From Sapria himalayana (Eukaryota; Streptophyta; Magnoliopsida; Malpighiales; Rafflesiaceae): DNA of 64,000 nucleotides. This document shows positions 11,801-26,400 of the stretch, piece by piece. The position numbers were made by a program, and so were the translations under genes. Location: NCBI GenBank assembly GCA_029783825.1, contig JAREIK010002670.1:38853-102852 (forward strand), given 5' to 3'. Within the stretch, counting starts at the first letter, position 1; each line of letters begins with the position of its first letter. The notes beneath the pieces were generated by a model. That model did not search any database. It was given only the letters and a program-made list of their open reading frames with translations, and had not been told where the DNA came from.

Positions 11801-14800
11801 TATTATTTATTATTTAGGGTTACTGGTTTTAAAGGATTATTATTTATTATTTGGGGGTTTAGAGATTTAAGAGTTATTGAATTAAGTGTTTAGGCATTTA
11901 GTGGTTTATAGGTTTTATTTAAACAATGAAATATCAAAAAAAATATTTTTTTTTATTTTTTCACATTTTCGAAGGTTATAATATTTGAAAATATAATAAT
12001 TTTAAAATTTTTTTCAAAAGTGAATTCAATATTTAGTTATAATAATCATTATATTTAAATATCATATAAATTCAATATAAACAATTTTATTGATAAATAT
12101 TCTAATATTGATCAAAAAATAATTAATAATCTATTATTATTAAGATAGATATCAATTAAAATATAATTACAAAACCAATAGATTCAGAAGCAAAACTAAT
12201 TATATTATAATATAATAATTTTTTTTTTTAATTTTTTTTTCTTTTAATAAGTTTATCTATATTTTTTTTGAAAAAAAATAATAATTATAAATTATGATTG
12301 ACTAACTCATAATTTATTTTGTAATTAATATTATATAAAAATAAAAAATTAAAATGCATATTTATGATTATAATGAAAAAGATAAAAATGAGATTTATTG
12401 TTTATTATTTAGAATATATCTGATTAAAAAATTATCTATTTAAGGTTTTCGAGATTTATAAGTTATTTATTCAAGTATTTAGGCATTTAGTGGTTTATAG
12501 GTTTTATTTAAACAAAGAAATAACAAATAAATTATTTTTGATTTTTTTTCAAATTTTCAAATATTATAAGCTCTTAAAAGATAATAATTTTAAAAATTTT
12601 CTAAAAATGTGAATACAAAATTTAGTAATTATAATTATTATAACAATATATAATATAAACTAAATATAAACAATTTTATTGATTGATATTATATCAATTA
12701 TCAAAAAATAAATTAATAAACTATTATTAATATTTTAGATATAAATTAAAATTTAATTACAAAAACTAAAATGATTAAAAATCCAAGTAATTTTATTACT
12801 AAATAATAAATTTTGTTTTTTAGTTTTTGCCTCATTTTATAAGATTATATATTTTTTTGATAAAAAATAAATTATTTAAATTATATTTGTATCACATATA
12901 ATTTATTTTGTAATTAATCTTTCAATAATTTATTTAAATTATATTTAAGGTTTACGAGTTTAAAGGTTTAAGTATTTAGGGGCTTTGGGTTTTAAGAGTT
13001 TAGAGATATATGTGATTAAGTATTTAATGCTTTATATGTTTTTTTAAACAATGATATAACAAAAAATTTATTTTTAGTTATTTTCTCTCATTTCTTAAGG
13101 TTATTACCTTTGAGAATATAAAAATTTTTAAATTTTTTTTAAATGTGAATACTATATTAGTTATGATAATATTAATAATTATATAACATATAAATTCAAT
13201 ATAAACAATTATATTGATAGATATTATATTAATGATCAAAAAATAAATTAATAAACTATTATAAATAAGATAGATATTATTTAAAATATATTTGCAAAAC
13301 CTAAATTTAAACAAAATCAAAGTAAATTAATTACTAAATAATAATGTTTTTGATGTTTTGCTTCTTTTTATAAGTTTATATTTTTTGTTCATAAAATTAT
13401 ATTATTTAAATTATATTTGTCTTCCTCATAATATATTTTGTAATTTATAATTCTATAAAAATAAACTAAAAAATAATTAAAATGAATATTAAAAATCATA
13501 ATGAATACCAATAAAAGTGAGATTTATTATTTATTATTCAGGATATACAATTTTAATGGCTTAGGTATTTAGGTATTTTTGGGATTAGTGATTTATGAGT
13601 TTATGCCTTTAGTGATTTATCGTTTTTATTTAAAGAATGAAAAAACAAAAAATGTAATTTTTTATTTTTTCATTAATTTTTGAAGGTTATAACCTTTGAA
13701 AATATAATAATTTTTAATTTTTTTTTAAATGTGAATATAATATTTAGTTATAATAATATTAATAATTATATATAATGTAAACTCAATATTAATAATTTTA
13801 TTAATAGATATTATAATAATGATATATAAATAATTAATAAACTATTATTAAAAAGAATGATATAAATTAAATATAAATGCAAAATCTAAAATGATACAAA
13901 ATCAAAATAAAATATTTTACTAAATAATAAATTTTTGTTTTTAAAATTGTGCCTATATTTATAAGCTTTTATTTTTTTTTTGATGAAATATAAATTATTT
14001 AAATTATATTTATCTCACTAATAATTTATTTTGTAATTAATATTTCTATAAAAATAAACTGATAAATAATTAAATTAAAAATTAAAATTATACTGAATAA
14101 TTAAAATAATTTATTTTGTTCCTCTCTCAACTTTAGAATGATTTCTAATGCTCTAACCAAAATAATATGAGCTTTTACTTTATCTCTATTATGTCTCATC
14201 ATATTTGATGTTGAATCACTGGGCTATCAAAGGTAATTTGACTAATGTACGCTAATAGACTAAACCAAAGTTGTACCCTTATGTGTTGAAATAGCTAGTT
14301 GTTGAGGATGCTATTTATATTGATATTTGTAATTTCTTCTAACATATCTCTCATGCACACACTCAAAGAAATTTTTTTAAAAAATAGTTCACCTCTAAAA
14401 AAATAACTACCTTGTGGCCTATTAGAACAAACTAGCCCCAGGGCAGTTTGAGCAGGGAAAGAAGTATGGGCTCTCTTTCAATCAAGAATCAAATAATTTA
14501 TTCTATTGGCATGTCTAAGCCCTTTTTTTATATCCTCATGGATATGAAAAGTATCATTTCTTTCTTTTTATATTAAATGAGCTATGTATACAAGCTCACA
14601 ATACCCAAAAAGGTGTAAATGAATCATATTCAAAAGTATAAAATGTTTTAATCATTGGTCAAAATATTAGTCTTGCATATTGACACTTGAGGTCACAAAT
14701 CAAGGGAAAAAGCCATAGTGATATTTCTAATCCCATGAATTTTAGCTATAGAAAGTTATAAAGAGTAGTATTTGAGCTTTATCTATTTCTAGGGGCATGA

Positions 14801-15216
14801 CTTTTGCGCTTGAGGAATGTCCAAAGTTACAATCATTCCTAGTTCAAGGACTTTGCAATATAAATATAAAATGCACAAGCTATGGTCATATCCAATACTG
14901 TGAACCAGTAATATAGTGATTAAATATGTATTCATGATCATTCTTAGTGACATAACAATATGTTCACAGAGAAACACAAGTTATGGAATATTCTCATCGA
15001 TATGATTTTGTGTTCTAGAGACAAAATATACAATTATGACCTTTGCTAATGCTATAATAATCTAAAGGAAGAGAGAGACTGAATCCATAACTCACCCCTT
15101 GAGTCATGACTTTTTGTTACATATACAAAAAGATAAATCTGTGACATTCCGAAAAATTGTGAATTTCAATTTAAATTTAAAACTTAGTCATTTGATTATT
15201 AAAGTGCAACACATGA

Positions 15217-15281
15217 GATTTAGGATTTATGGGTTAGGGTTATAATTTATGGTTTAAGGTTTAGGATTTAAAGTTTAAGGT
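15217..15281 (+). repeat. Degenerate telomere-like tract inside element C copy 1
   Basis: The text runs through ATTTAGGATTTATGGGTTAG, then GGTTATAATTTATGG and TTTAAGGTTTAGGATTTAAAG. It reads as roughly 7-bp variants of the plant telomere unit TTTAGGG. It is followed almost at once by a poly-T run (about 15287-15298). Copy 2 has the same arrangement at 61969-62046. Confidence 0.65.
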
Positions 15282-15819
15282 ATATTGTTTTTTTTTTGGA
15301 AAATACACATTTTATTTATCATTTAGGCACACAACTTATGAGAGACTATATAGCTGACTAATTTAGGCCACCCCACCAAATCCTATGCACCTTAATGATT
15401 CTATGCATAAAATACATAAAAATACAATGCCTAATAATTCCAAGCATACGAATACAACTAAAATCACCTGGCATTCCCGGATTTCAGAGATGGCACTGAG
15501 TCATTTTGTGCTTTGCGTCCTTTCCATTCGGATTTTTCCAAGCCTTTTGGAGGAACCTGAATGATGCTCCATATTAAAACTATGCAAATATAAGATTGTG
15601 CATGTGTGTGACATGCAGTATCAAGTGTTTGCCTATGTCATTGCTATGCAATAGAATACATGTAAAACTGAATACCCATAAATCCACAAGTCCATATCTA
15701 CGGCACATTGTCAATTCATTCTCACCTCTAAATTCCACCTTCTTTTGCTCCAATCATCCTCAAAAGAGTATCTCTTAGGTTAGAATGCTTCCACCTCGAG
15801 CTCTAAGAAGTTGTTGTAT

Positions 15820-15827
15820 GTTGCACC
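15820..15827. other. Empty target site GTTGCACC (paralogue of the insertion at 62595)
   Basis: The text TATGTTGCACCGACAAAATA here corresponds to TATGTTGCACA, insertion, GTTGCACAGATAAAATA in element C copy 2. It shows the state before the 479-bp GC-rich element inserted, apart from one base difference. Confidence 0.85.
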
Positions 15828-16567
15828 GACAAAATATCAAAAAATATGCATGCATCAGTGTGCATGTGTGATGAGGTCCATCTCATACTCTAATTATCTA
15901 CGCGTACAACCAATCTAGAATACAAGTAAAATTACAAAATGCTATAAAGATGGGTCTTCTACTCCCGGGAATGTAGAATCGCCTAATGTGTATTTACAAA
16001 ATGGATTAGTAGGACCCACTTAGAGATACTAATGGGTCCAGTTGCCTTCATTGAATACTATATAGAGAACATACAAGATTGTGTGTGTGAGTATGTCATG
16101 ATTCGTCTCTACAAGTACATGGTGCATACAAAGTTCAAAATACAAATAAGACTACAAACATAAACTACAAGTTTGAATCTTTCTCTCCCGTGTGGATGGT
16201 CTGGATTCCATTACTTACTGGCCCTGCTTGGAGATGCTTTGGATTTTGCTGGCTCTCCAATTAATCATGGATTACCCGCTACTCCTATTGGGCGACGGTT
16301 GGGTGGATCTCTATGCTGCCTGATACGGCTAGTGGGACACACTCCTAGCTACTCTTGTGTTTACTACCGACCACTTTGCTCGGTCTTGTCAGTTATTTGA
16401 ATGTTATCATCCCGGCTTGCTAGTGGGGCCCTCTACAAGCTGGTTGCACATACTTCTGGCTGCTTGCAGGACTTGCTGGCCCCTCTAAATGCTACACCAA
16501 AATGGACAAGAATATGTGCACGTGTGTACTGTGGTCCGTCGTTATGTGTGTGTGTTGTAGCAGTATT

Positions 16568-19500
16568 AGGGTTTAGGAGTTTAGTAATTTAAGTATTTTG
16601 GTATTTTATGGTTTATAGGTTTTATTTAAATAGTTAAATAACAAAAAAATTATTTTTCTGATTTTTTATCATTTTCAAGGTTATAACAATTGAAAATATT
16701 ATAATTTTTAATTTTTTTTTCAAATGTTAATACAATAATTAATTATAATAATCATAAAAATTAAAATTCATGTAAATTCAATATAAATAATTTTATTGAT
16801 CGATATTATAATACTGATCATAAAATAGATTAATAAACTATTTTTAATAGGATAGATATTAATTAAAATATATTTGCTAAACCCAAAATGATTCAAAATC
16901 AAACTAAAATATATTACTAAATAATAATTTTTTATTTTTAAATTTTTTATTCTTTTTATAAGCTTATAAATTATTTTGATGAAGATAAATTATTTAAATT
17001 ATATAATGTCTCATTCATAATTTTATTTTGTAATTAATATTTCTATAAAAATAAACTAATAAATAATTAAAATGAATATTGAAATAATAACGAATACAAA
17101 TAAAAATGAGATTTATGATTAATTATTTCAGGTATACCAATTTAATGGTTTAAGTATTTAGTGTTTAGAAGTTTAGTGATTTAAGTGTTTAGGCATTTAG
17201 TAGTTTATATGTTTTATTTAAATAATGAAATAACAAAAAAATTATTTTTCAAATTTTTTATCAATTTTGAAGGTTATAACCTTTATAAATATAATAATTT
17301 TTAAATTTTTTTCAAATGTGAATTCAATATTTAGTTATAATAAACTTAATAATTATATATCATGTAAATTAAAAATAAACAATTTTATTGATAGATTTTA
17401 ATAAACTAAATATAAATATAAATATAATAATGATCAAAAAATAAATTAATAAACTATTATTTATTGATAGATATTTATATATTATTTATAAATACATAAA
17501 CATTTAAAGATTGTTTATCAGTTTAGCTATTTAAGGGTTTTTGGGTTTAAGAGTTTAATGATTTAAGCATTTAGGCAATTAGTCATTTATAGGTTTTATA
17601 TAAACAATAAAATAAAAATTTTTTTTTTGTGATTTTAACTCATTTCAAAGGTGATAACCTTTAAAAATATAATAATTTTTAAATTATTTTTAAATGTAAA
17701 TATAATATTTAGTTATAATAATATTTATAATTATATATCATGTAAATTTAATATAAACAATTTTATTGATAAATATTCTAATAATGATCAAAAAATAAAT
17801 TAATAATATAATATTAATAAGATAGATATCAATTAAAATATAATTACAAAACCTAAAATAATTTAGAAGCAAATAAAAATATATTACTATATAATAATTT
17901 TTTGTTTTGAAATTTTTTTTTCTTTTAAATAGTTTATCTATAATTTTTTGATGAAAAATTATTTATATAAATTATTTTTGTCTAGCTCAATTTATTTTGT
18001 AATTAATATTTATATATAAATAAACAAATACATAATTAAAATGAAAAATTAAAATTATCATGAAAAAAAATGAGATTTATTATTTATTATTTAGGGATAC
18101 TATTTTAATTTAAATTAGATCTGTCTCACTAATAATTTTTTTTGTAATTAATATTTCTATAAAAATAAACTTATAAATAATTAAAATAAAAATTTAAAAT
18201 TATAATGAATAAAAGTTAAAATGAGAATTATAATTTATTATTAATCTATACTAGTTTAATGGAATAAGTATTTAGAGGTTTTGTTGTATAGGTGTTTAGC
18301 AATTTATGTTTTTAGGCTTTTAGTGGTTTATAGATTTTATTTAAAAATTATAATAACAATAAATATATTTTTATTATTTTTTGATATTTTCAACAGTTTT
18401 AACATTTCAAAATATAATAATTTTTAAATTTTTTCAAAAGTGAATACAATCTTTAGTTATAATAATTATTATATTTATATATCATTTAAATTCAATATAA
18501 ACAATTTTATTGATAAATATTCTAATAATGATCAAAAAATAAATTAATAATCTATTATTAATAAGATAGATATCAAATAAAATATAATTACAAAACCTAA
18601 AATGATTCAGAAGAAAGCAAAATATATTACTATATAATAATTTTTTGTTTTGAAATTTTTTTTTCTTTTAAAAAGTTTATCTATAATTAATTTGATAAAA
18701 AATTATATATATAAATTATATTTGTCTAACTCAATTTATTTTGTAATTAATATTTATATATAAATAAACAAATAAATATTTAAAATTATAATGAAAAAAA
18801 AATAAGATTTGTTATTTATTATTCAGGGATACCGGTTTTATTTAAATTAGATTTGTCTAACAAATAATTTATTTTGTAATTAATATTTCGATAAAAATAA
18901 ATGATTAAATAATAAAAAAAAATTCAAAATTATACTGAATAAAAATTAAAAGGAGATTTAAGATTTATTTTTAATGTATACCATTTTAATTGTTTAAGTA
19001 TTTAGAGCTTTTGTTAGGAGTTTAGCGATTTCTATTTTTAGGCTTTTAGTGGTTTATAGGTTTTATATAAAAAAATAAAATAACAAAACAATTTTCTATA
19101 ATTTGTTATAATTTTCATAGGTTATAACCTTTGAAAATATAATAATATTTACAATTTTTTTAAATGTGAAAACAATATTTAGTTATTATAATATTAATTA
19201 TTATATATCATATAAATTCAATATAAACAATTTTATTGATAGATAATATAATAATGATCAAAAATTAAATTAATAAACTATAAATAAAAAGATAGATATT
19301 AAAAAAAATATTTACAAAACCCAAATTGATTCAAAATTAAAGTAAAATATATTATGGATAATAATTTTTAATATTTAAATTTTTAATTCTTTTATAAGAG
19401 TATATTTTTTTATTAAAAATAAATTAATTAATTTATATTTGTCGCACTCATACTTTATTATGTAATAAATTTTTCTATAAAAAAAACTAATAAATAATTA

Positions 19501-22500
19501 AAATGAATATTTAAAATTATAATAAATATAAATAAAAATTAGATTTTTTAATTATTAAGTACTATATAGCAGTTTAAAGGTTTATGTATTTAGGCATGAT
19601 GGGGTTTAGGAATTTTCTGATTTAACTGTGTATGCATTTAGTGGTTTATAGTTTTTATTTAAGAAAAAAAATAAAAAAAAATTATTTTTATTATTTTTTG
19701 ATATTTTCAAAGGTTATAACCTTTGAAAATATAATTATTTTTAATTTTTTTTCAAAAGTGAATAAATATTTAGTTATAATTATCATAATAATTATATATA
19801 TTATAAATTCAATATAAACAATATTATTGATAGATATTCTAATAATTATAAAAAAAAATTAGAAATCTATAATGAATAAGATTGATATTATGTAAAATAT
19901 AATATCAAAACCTAAAATGATTCAAACGCAAAGCAAAATATATTACGTAATAATAATCATTTGTTTTTAAATTTTTATTCTTTTTATAAGCTTATCTATT
20001 TTTTGATGAAAAAAAATTTTTATAAATTATATTTTTAACTCATATTTTATTTTATAATTAATACATTTATAAAAATAAAAAACTAAACAATCAAAATATA
20101 TATTTTAAATTATAATGAAAACAAATAAAAAAGAAATTTATTAATTATTATTTACGGTATATCGATTTAAATGATTATCTATATAGGGGTATCGAGATTT
20201 TTGTAGTTTAGTGATCTAAACTACAAAATTTTTTTAAACAATAGAATAACAAAGAAAAAATATTTTTTTTAATTTTGCACATTTTCAAAGGTTAACATTT
20301 GAAATTTTAATAATTTTAAAATTTTTTTAAAAAGTGAATAAAATATTTAGTTATAATAATCATTATATTTATATATCATATAAATTCAATATAAAAATTT
20401 TTATTGATAAATATTCTAATAATGATAAAAAAATAACTTAATAATCTATTATTAATAAGATAGATATCAATTAAAATATAATTACAAAACCTAAAATGAT
20501 TCAGAAGCAAAGCAAAATATATTACTATACAATAATTTTTTGTTTTGAAATTTTTTTTCTTTTAACAATTTTATCTATAATTTTTTGATGAAAAATAATT
20601 TATATAAATTATATTTGTATAACTCATAAATTATGTTGTAATTAATATTTATATAAAAATAAACAAAGAAATAATTAAAATGAATATTTAAAATTATAAT
20701 TAAAAAATGAGTTTTATTATTTATTATTTAGGGTATACCGGTCTAATTTAAATTAGATCTATCTTACTAATAATTTATTTTGTATTTAATATTTCTATAA
20801 AAATAAATTGAAAATTAATTAAAATAAAAATTTAAAATTATACTGAATAAAAATTAAAATGATATTTATGATTTATTATTAATGTATACTAGTTTTATTG
20901 TTTAAGTATTTAGAAGTTTTGTCTTTTAGGAGTTTATTGATTTAGGTTTTTAGGCATTTAGTTGCTTATAGGTTTTACTTTAACAATAAAATAATAATAA
21001 AAAATTTTGTAATTTTTTCTAATTTTCTTAGGTTATAACATTTGAAAATATAATAATATTTAAAATTTTTTGAAATGTGAATACAATATCTAGTTATAAT
21101 AATATTCGTAATTATATTTGATATAAATTCAATATAAATAATTTTATTGATTTATAGTATAATAATGATCAAAAATTAAATTAATAAACTACTAATAATA
21201 AGATAGATATTAATAAAAAATTATTTACAAAACCCAAATTTATTCAAAATTAAAGTAAAATATATTACTGGATAATAATTTTTAATTTTAAAATTTTTAC
21301 TACTTTTAAAAGCATATATATTTTTTTTTGATTAAAAATAAATTATTTAAAATATATTTGTCGCACTCATAATTTAATTTATAATAAATATTTCTATAAA
21401 AATAAACTAATAAATAATTAAAATGAATTTTTAAAACTATAATAAATATAATTTAAAATTAGATTTATTAATTATTATGTATTATATAACAGATTAATGG
21501 TTTATGTATTTAGTTATTACGGGGTTTAGGTATTTACTGATTTAATTGTGTATGCATTTAGTGGTTTATATCTTTTATTTAAAAAATAAAATAACAAAAC
21601 ATTTATTTTTATTATTTTTTGATATTTTCAAAGGTTATAACCTTAGAAAATATTATAATTTTTAAATTTTTTTCAAAAGTGAATTAATATTAAGTTATAA
21701 TAATCAATATATTTATATATAATATTTCAACATAAACAATTTTAGTGATAAATATTTTAATAATGATCTAAAAATAAATTAATAATCTATTAATAATAAT
21801 ATAGATATCAATTAAAATATAATTACAAAACATAAAATGATTCATAAGCAAAGCAAAATATATTACTATATAATAATTTTTTGTTTTTAATTTTTTTTTT
21901 ATTTTAAAAAGTTTATCAATATTTTTTTGAATAAAAATAATTTACATAAATTATATTTGTCTAACTCATAATTTATACATTAATTAATATTTATATAAAA
22001 ATAAAAAATTAATAATTAAAATGAATATTAAAAATTATAATGAAAAAAAAAATGAGATTTATTATTTATTATTTAGGGTATACCGGTATAATTCAAGTTA
22101 TATCTGTTTCACTAATAATTTATTTTGTAATTAATATTTCTATAAAATAAACCAATAAATAATTAAAATAAAAATTAAATATTATATTGAATAAAAATTA
22201 AAATGAGATTTATGATTTATTATTAATGTATACCAATTTAATGGTTTTGAGATTTAAAATTTTATGAAATGTGATTAAAATATTTAGATATAATATTATT
22301 AATAATCATACATCATATAAATTCAATATAACCAATTTTAATGATAGTTATTATAATAATGATCAAAAATTAAATTAATAAACTATTAATAATAAGATAG
22401 ATATTAATTAAAAAAATTTACAAGAGCCAAATTGATTCAAAATTAATATAAAATTTATTACTGAATAATAATTTTTAATATTTAAATTGTACTTCTTTTA

Positions 22501-23385
22501 TACGTGTATATATATATTAATGTATACCAATTTGTCTTTCTCATAATTTATTTTGTAATAAATATTTCTATAAAAATAAATTAATAAATAATTAAATGAA
22601 TATTTAAAATTATAATAAATAGAAATAAAAATTAGATTTAGTAATTATTATGTATTATATAGTGGGTTAATGGGTTATGTATTTGGGTATTATAGGGTTT
22701 AAGAGTAAACTGATTTAATTGTGTATACATTTAGTGGTTTATAAATTTTATTTAAAAAATAAAATAACAAAAAAATTATTTTTATTATTTTTTGATATTT
22801 TCATAGGTTATAACCTTTGAAAATATAATAATTTTTAAATTTTTTTCAAAAGCGAATTCAATATTTAGTTATAATAATCATTATATTTATATATCATATA
22901 AATTTAATCAAAACAATTTTATTGATTAATATTCTAATAATGATCAAAAAATTAATTAATAATTTATTATTAATAAGATAGATATCAATTAAATATAATT
23001 AAAAAACATAAAATGATTCATAAGCAAACCAAAATATATTACTATAAAATAATTTTTTGTTTTGTAATTTTTTTTATTTTAAAAAGTTTATCTATAGTTT
23101 TTTGATTAAAAATAATTTACATAAATTATAGTTGTCTAACTCATTATCTATTTTTTAATTAATATTTATATAAAAATAAACATATAAATAATTAAAATGA
23201 ACCTTTAAAATTATAATTAAAAAAAATAAGATTTATTATTTATTATTTAGGGTATACCAGTTTAATTTAAATTAGATCTGTCTCACTAATAATTTATTTT
23301 GTAATAGATATTTCTATAAAAATAAACTGATAAATAATTAAAATTAAAATTAAAATTATACTGAATAATTAAAATAATTTATTTT
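16568..23385 (+). repeat. AT-rich complex satellite array, forward orientation, block 3
   Basis: Satellite resumes in the octamer tract right after element C. The first monomers (ATTGATCGATATTATAAT near 16797, CCTTTATAAATATAATAA near 17280) match, in order, the reverse-complemented monomers next to the element C scrap at 34.7 kb. A perfect 32-bp dyad lies at 19701-19732. A deletion near 22240 removed the octamers and dyad of one monomer, joining AATGGTTTTGAGATTT to AAAATTTTATGAAATGTG. A second deletion near 22520 joins GTGTATATATATATTAATG to TATACCAATTTGTC. No gene is seen. Confidence 0.92.
19634..19641 (+). other. Unoccupied GCATTTAG site equivalent to the hAT insertion site
   Basis: This octamer lies about 3.07 kb downstream of the right end of element C copy 1, in a monomer of the type that carries hAT copies A and B. 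hAT A lies 3.08 kb from the right-end scrap of element C in the inverted block. The satellite runs uninterrupted here (TGTGTATGCATTTAGTGG), so this unit looks like the pre-insertion version. Confidence 0.6.
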
Positions 23386-23452
23386 GTTCCTCTCTTAACT
23401 CTAGAATGATTGTTAAAGCTCTCACCAAAATAATAGGAGCTTTTACTTTATA
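23386..23452 (+). mobile_element. Left-end fragment of element C at an inversion breakpoint
   Basis: GTTCCTCTCTTAACTCTAGA through GGAGCTTTTACTTTAT matches the first ~67 bp of both element C copies. It is preceded by the identical junction TATACTGAATAATTAAAATA. It then switches, within TATCTAAATATTAC, into satellite in reverse orientation. The rest of the element is absent here; its right end lies reversed at 34666-34720. Confidence 0.88.
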
Positions 23453-26400
23453 TCTAAATATTACTTATATTGAATTTAAATGTCTTATAATTATTAAGAT
23501 TATTATAACTAAATATTATATTTACATTTGAAAAAAATTTTAAAATTATTATATTTTCAAAGGTTATAACCTTTGAAAATATCAAAAAATTACAAAAATA
23601 AATTTTTTGTTATTTTATTTTTTAAATAAAACCTATAAACTACTAAATGCCTAATCATTTAAATATATCGACTCCTTAACCCCATAACCCCCTAAATACT
23701 TAAACCATTAACCCTATATAACCTAAATAATAAATAATAAATTTCATTTTTATTTGTATTCATTATAATTTTAAATATTCATTTAAATTATTTTTTAGTT
23801 TATTTTTATAGAAATATTAATTACAAAATAAATAATGAGTGAGACATATAATTTAAATATATTATTTTATATATAATAAAAATAAGCTTATAAAAATAAA
23901 CAAAATTCAAAATTTTAAAATTTTATTTAGTAAAATAATTTACTTTGATTTTGAATTATTTTGGTTTCTACCAATACATTTTAATTAATAACTATCTTAT
24001 TAATAATAGATTATTAATTTATTTTTACATCATTATAATAATATATATTAATAAAATTTTTTATATTAAATTTAGATCAAATATAATTATTAAGATTATT
24101 ATAACTAAGTATTGCATTCATATTTAAGAAAGATTAAAAAAATATTATATTTTTAAAGGTAATAACCTTTGAAAATCACGAAAATTCATAAAAATAAATT
24201 TTTTATTATTTCATTGATTAAATAAAACCTATAAATACCTAAATGTATAAACATATAAAGCAATAAACTCTTTAACCACAAAACCACAAAAAACTTAAAC
24301 GATTAAATCGCTATACCCAAAATAATAAATCATAAATCTTTTTGTATCAATATTCATTATAATTTTAAATATTCATTTTAATTAATTATCAATTTATTTT
24401 TATAGAAATATTAATTATAAAATAAATTATTAGTGAGACAGATATAATTTAAATAATTTATTTTTCATCAAAAAAATATATATGCTTATAAAATGAGGCA
24501 AAATTTTTAAAATAAAAAATTATTATTTAGTAATATATCTTATTTTGATTTTAAATCATCTTAGATTCTACAATTTTATTTTAATTTATATCATTCTTAT
24601 TAATAATATTTATTAATTTATTTATTTATCATTATTATAATATCTATTAATTAAATTATTTATATTTAGTTTACACTATATATAATTATAAAGATTATTA
24701 TAACTAAATATTATATTCACATTTATAAAAATTTAAAATTATTATATTTTCAAAGGTTACAACCTTCAAAAATTAAAAAAAATTTAAAAAATTAAATTTT
24801 TTGTTTTTAAATTTATTTAATAATAACTATAAATCACTAAAGGTCTAAACACTTAAATCACTAAACTCCTAAACCTAAAATCACCTAAATACTTAAACCA
24901 TTAAACCGCTATATCCTGAATAATAAATAATAAATCTCAATTTTATTTATATTAATTATAATTTTAAATAATTATTGTAATTATTTATTAGTTTATTATT
25001 ATAGAATTACAAATTAAAAAATAAATTATGAGTAAAACAAATTAATTTAAATAATTTATTTATAATAACAAAAATATAAAGTTATAAAATAAGCAAAACA
25101 GTAAAAAAAGTATTATTAAGTAAAATATTTTACTTTGATTTTGAATAAATTTAGATTTTGCAAATATATTTTAAATAATATTTATCTTATTAATAATAGT
25201 TTATTAAATTTTTTTTGATGATTATTATAATATATAGCAATGTAATTATTTATATTGAATTTAAATGGCTTATAATTATTAAGATTATCATAACTAAATA
25301 TTATATTTAAATTTGAAAAAAATTTACAAATTATTAGATTTAAAAAGGTTATAACCTTCAAAAATTAAAAAAATAATAAAAATAAATTTTTTGTTATATC
25401 ATTGTTTAAATAAAACTTATAAACAACTAAATGCTTAAATACTTAAACCTCTAAACTCATAAACACAAAAGCCCTTAAATACTTAAATCTTTACACTCGT
25501 AAACCTTAAATATAATTTAAATAATTTATTAAAATATAAATTACAAAATAAATTATGAGTGATAAAAATATAATTTAAATAATTTATTTTTCATCAAAAA
25601 AAAAATATATGCTTATAAAAAGAAGCAAAAACTAAAAAAAAATTATTATTTAGTAATAAATTTTAATTGGATTTTGAATATTATTAGGTTTTGCAATTAT
25701 GTTTTATTTTATATCTATCATATTAATAATAGCATATTAATTTATTTTTTGATAATTGATATCATATCTATCAATAAAATTGTTTATATTTAGTTTATAT
25801 TATATATAATTATAATGATTAATATTACTAAATATTTTATTCACATTTTTAAAAAATTTTTAAATTATTATATTTTCAAAGGTTATAAACTTTGAAAATG
25901 CAAAAAAATATCAAAAATAATTTTTTTTGTTATTTCATTGTTAAAATAAAACCTATAAACCACAAAATGCGTTAAAAACATAAATCACTAAAGTCATAAA
26001 CGAAAAAACCTTTAAATACTTAAAATATTAAACTAGTATACATTAATAATAATTCTTAAATCTCATTTTAATTTTTATTCAGTATACTTTTAAAATTTTA
26101 TTTTAATTATTTATCAGTTTATTTTTATAGAAATATTAATTACGAAATAAATTATTAGTGAGATTGATCTAATTTAAATTAGACTGGTATACCCAAAATA
26201 ATAAAGAATAAATCTCAATATTATTTTTTTCATTATAATTATAAATATTCATTTTAATTATTTATTTCTATATTTTTTTATAAATATTAATTAAAAAATA
26301 ACTTATGAGTTACATAATTATAATTTATATAAATTAATTTTCATCAAAAAAATATGGATAAACTTTTTAAAAGAAAAAACAATTTTAAAACAACAAATTA

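Larger units (their letters stand above)
5011..14117 (+). repeat. AT-rich complex satellite array, forward orientation, block 2
   Basis: This run has well separated monomer types. Octamer tracts begin near 5430, 6020, 6780, 7310, 7900, 8440, 8860, 9460, 10055, 10650, 11230, 11830, 12410, 12950 and 13550. Diagnostic variants include GGTTAATGAGTTTATTGAT (9490), AGGAGCCTAGAGATTTAAA (10090) and TATATAATAAAAATT after the octamers (10740). Monomers at 5150-5440 and 6490-6780 contain an extra copy of about 150 bp. Apparent minus-strand frames with the recurring IYLINNSLLIYFLII pattern (9630-9821, 11450-11647, 13078-13320) are the satellite read backwards, not genes. Confidence 0.93.
14118..16567. 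mobile_element. Element C, copy 1: 2.45-kb unclassified interspersed segment
   Basis: The satellite stops after TATACTGAATAATTAAAATA and gives way to non-satellite DNA starting near GTTCCTCTCTCAAC. It resumes after TGTAGCAGTATTA with an octamer tract. A second copy lies at 60869-63507, and end fragments lie at 23386-23452 and 34666-34720. All copies have the same satellite text at both junctions. This copy has a segment of about 310 bp (about 15980-16290) that is missing from copy 2. No long ORF, no clear terminal inverted repeats and no LTR pair are visible. Open frames at 14789-14977, 15596-15778, 16173-16400 and 16401-16592 are not preserved as proteins in copy 2. It could be a decayed retroelement or a captured genomic fragment; the class is unknown. 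Confidence 0.75.

Noticed and set aside
15217..15281. A true chromosome end or functional telomere
   Set aside because: The repeats are few, degenerate and embedded inside a dispersed element, with satellite continuing on both sides.
14118..16567. Element C as a solo LTR (TG...CA ends)
   Set aside because: A TGTTCC start and GTAGCA end can be picked, but no matching 5-bp target duplication, primer-binding site or polypurine tract is visible, so the class is left open.
16173..16592. Two adjacent ORFs of 75 and 63 codons in element C
   Set aside because: The first is largely deleted in the second copy of the element and neither has a recognisable domain. The downstream one runs into the satellite octamers.
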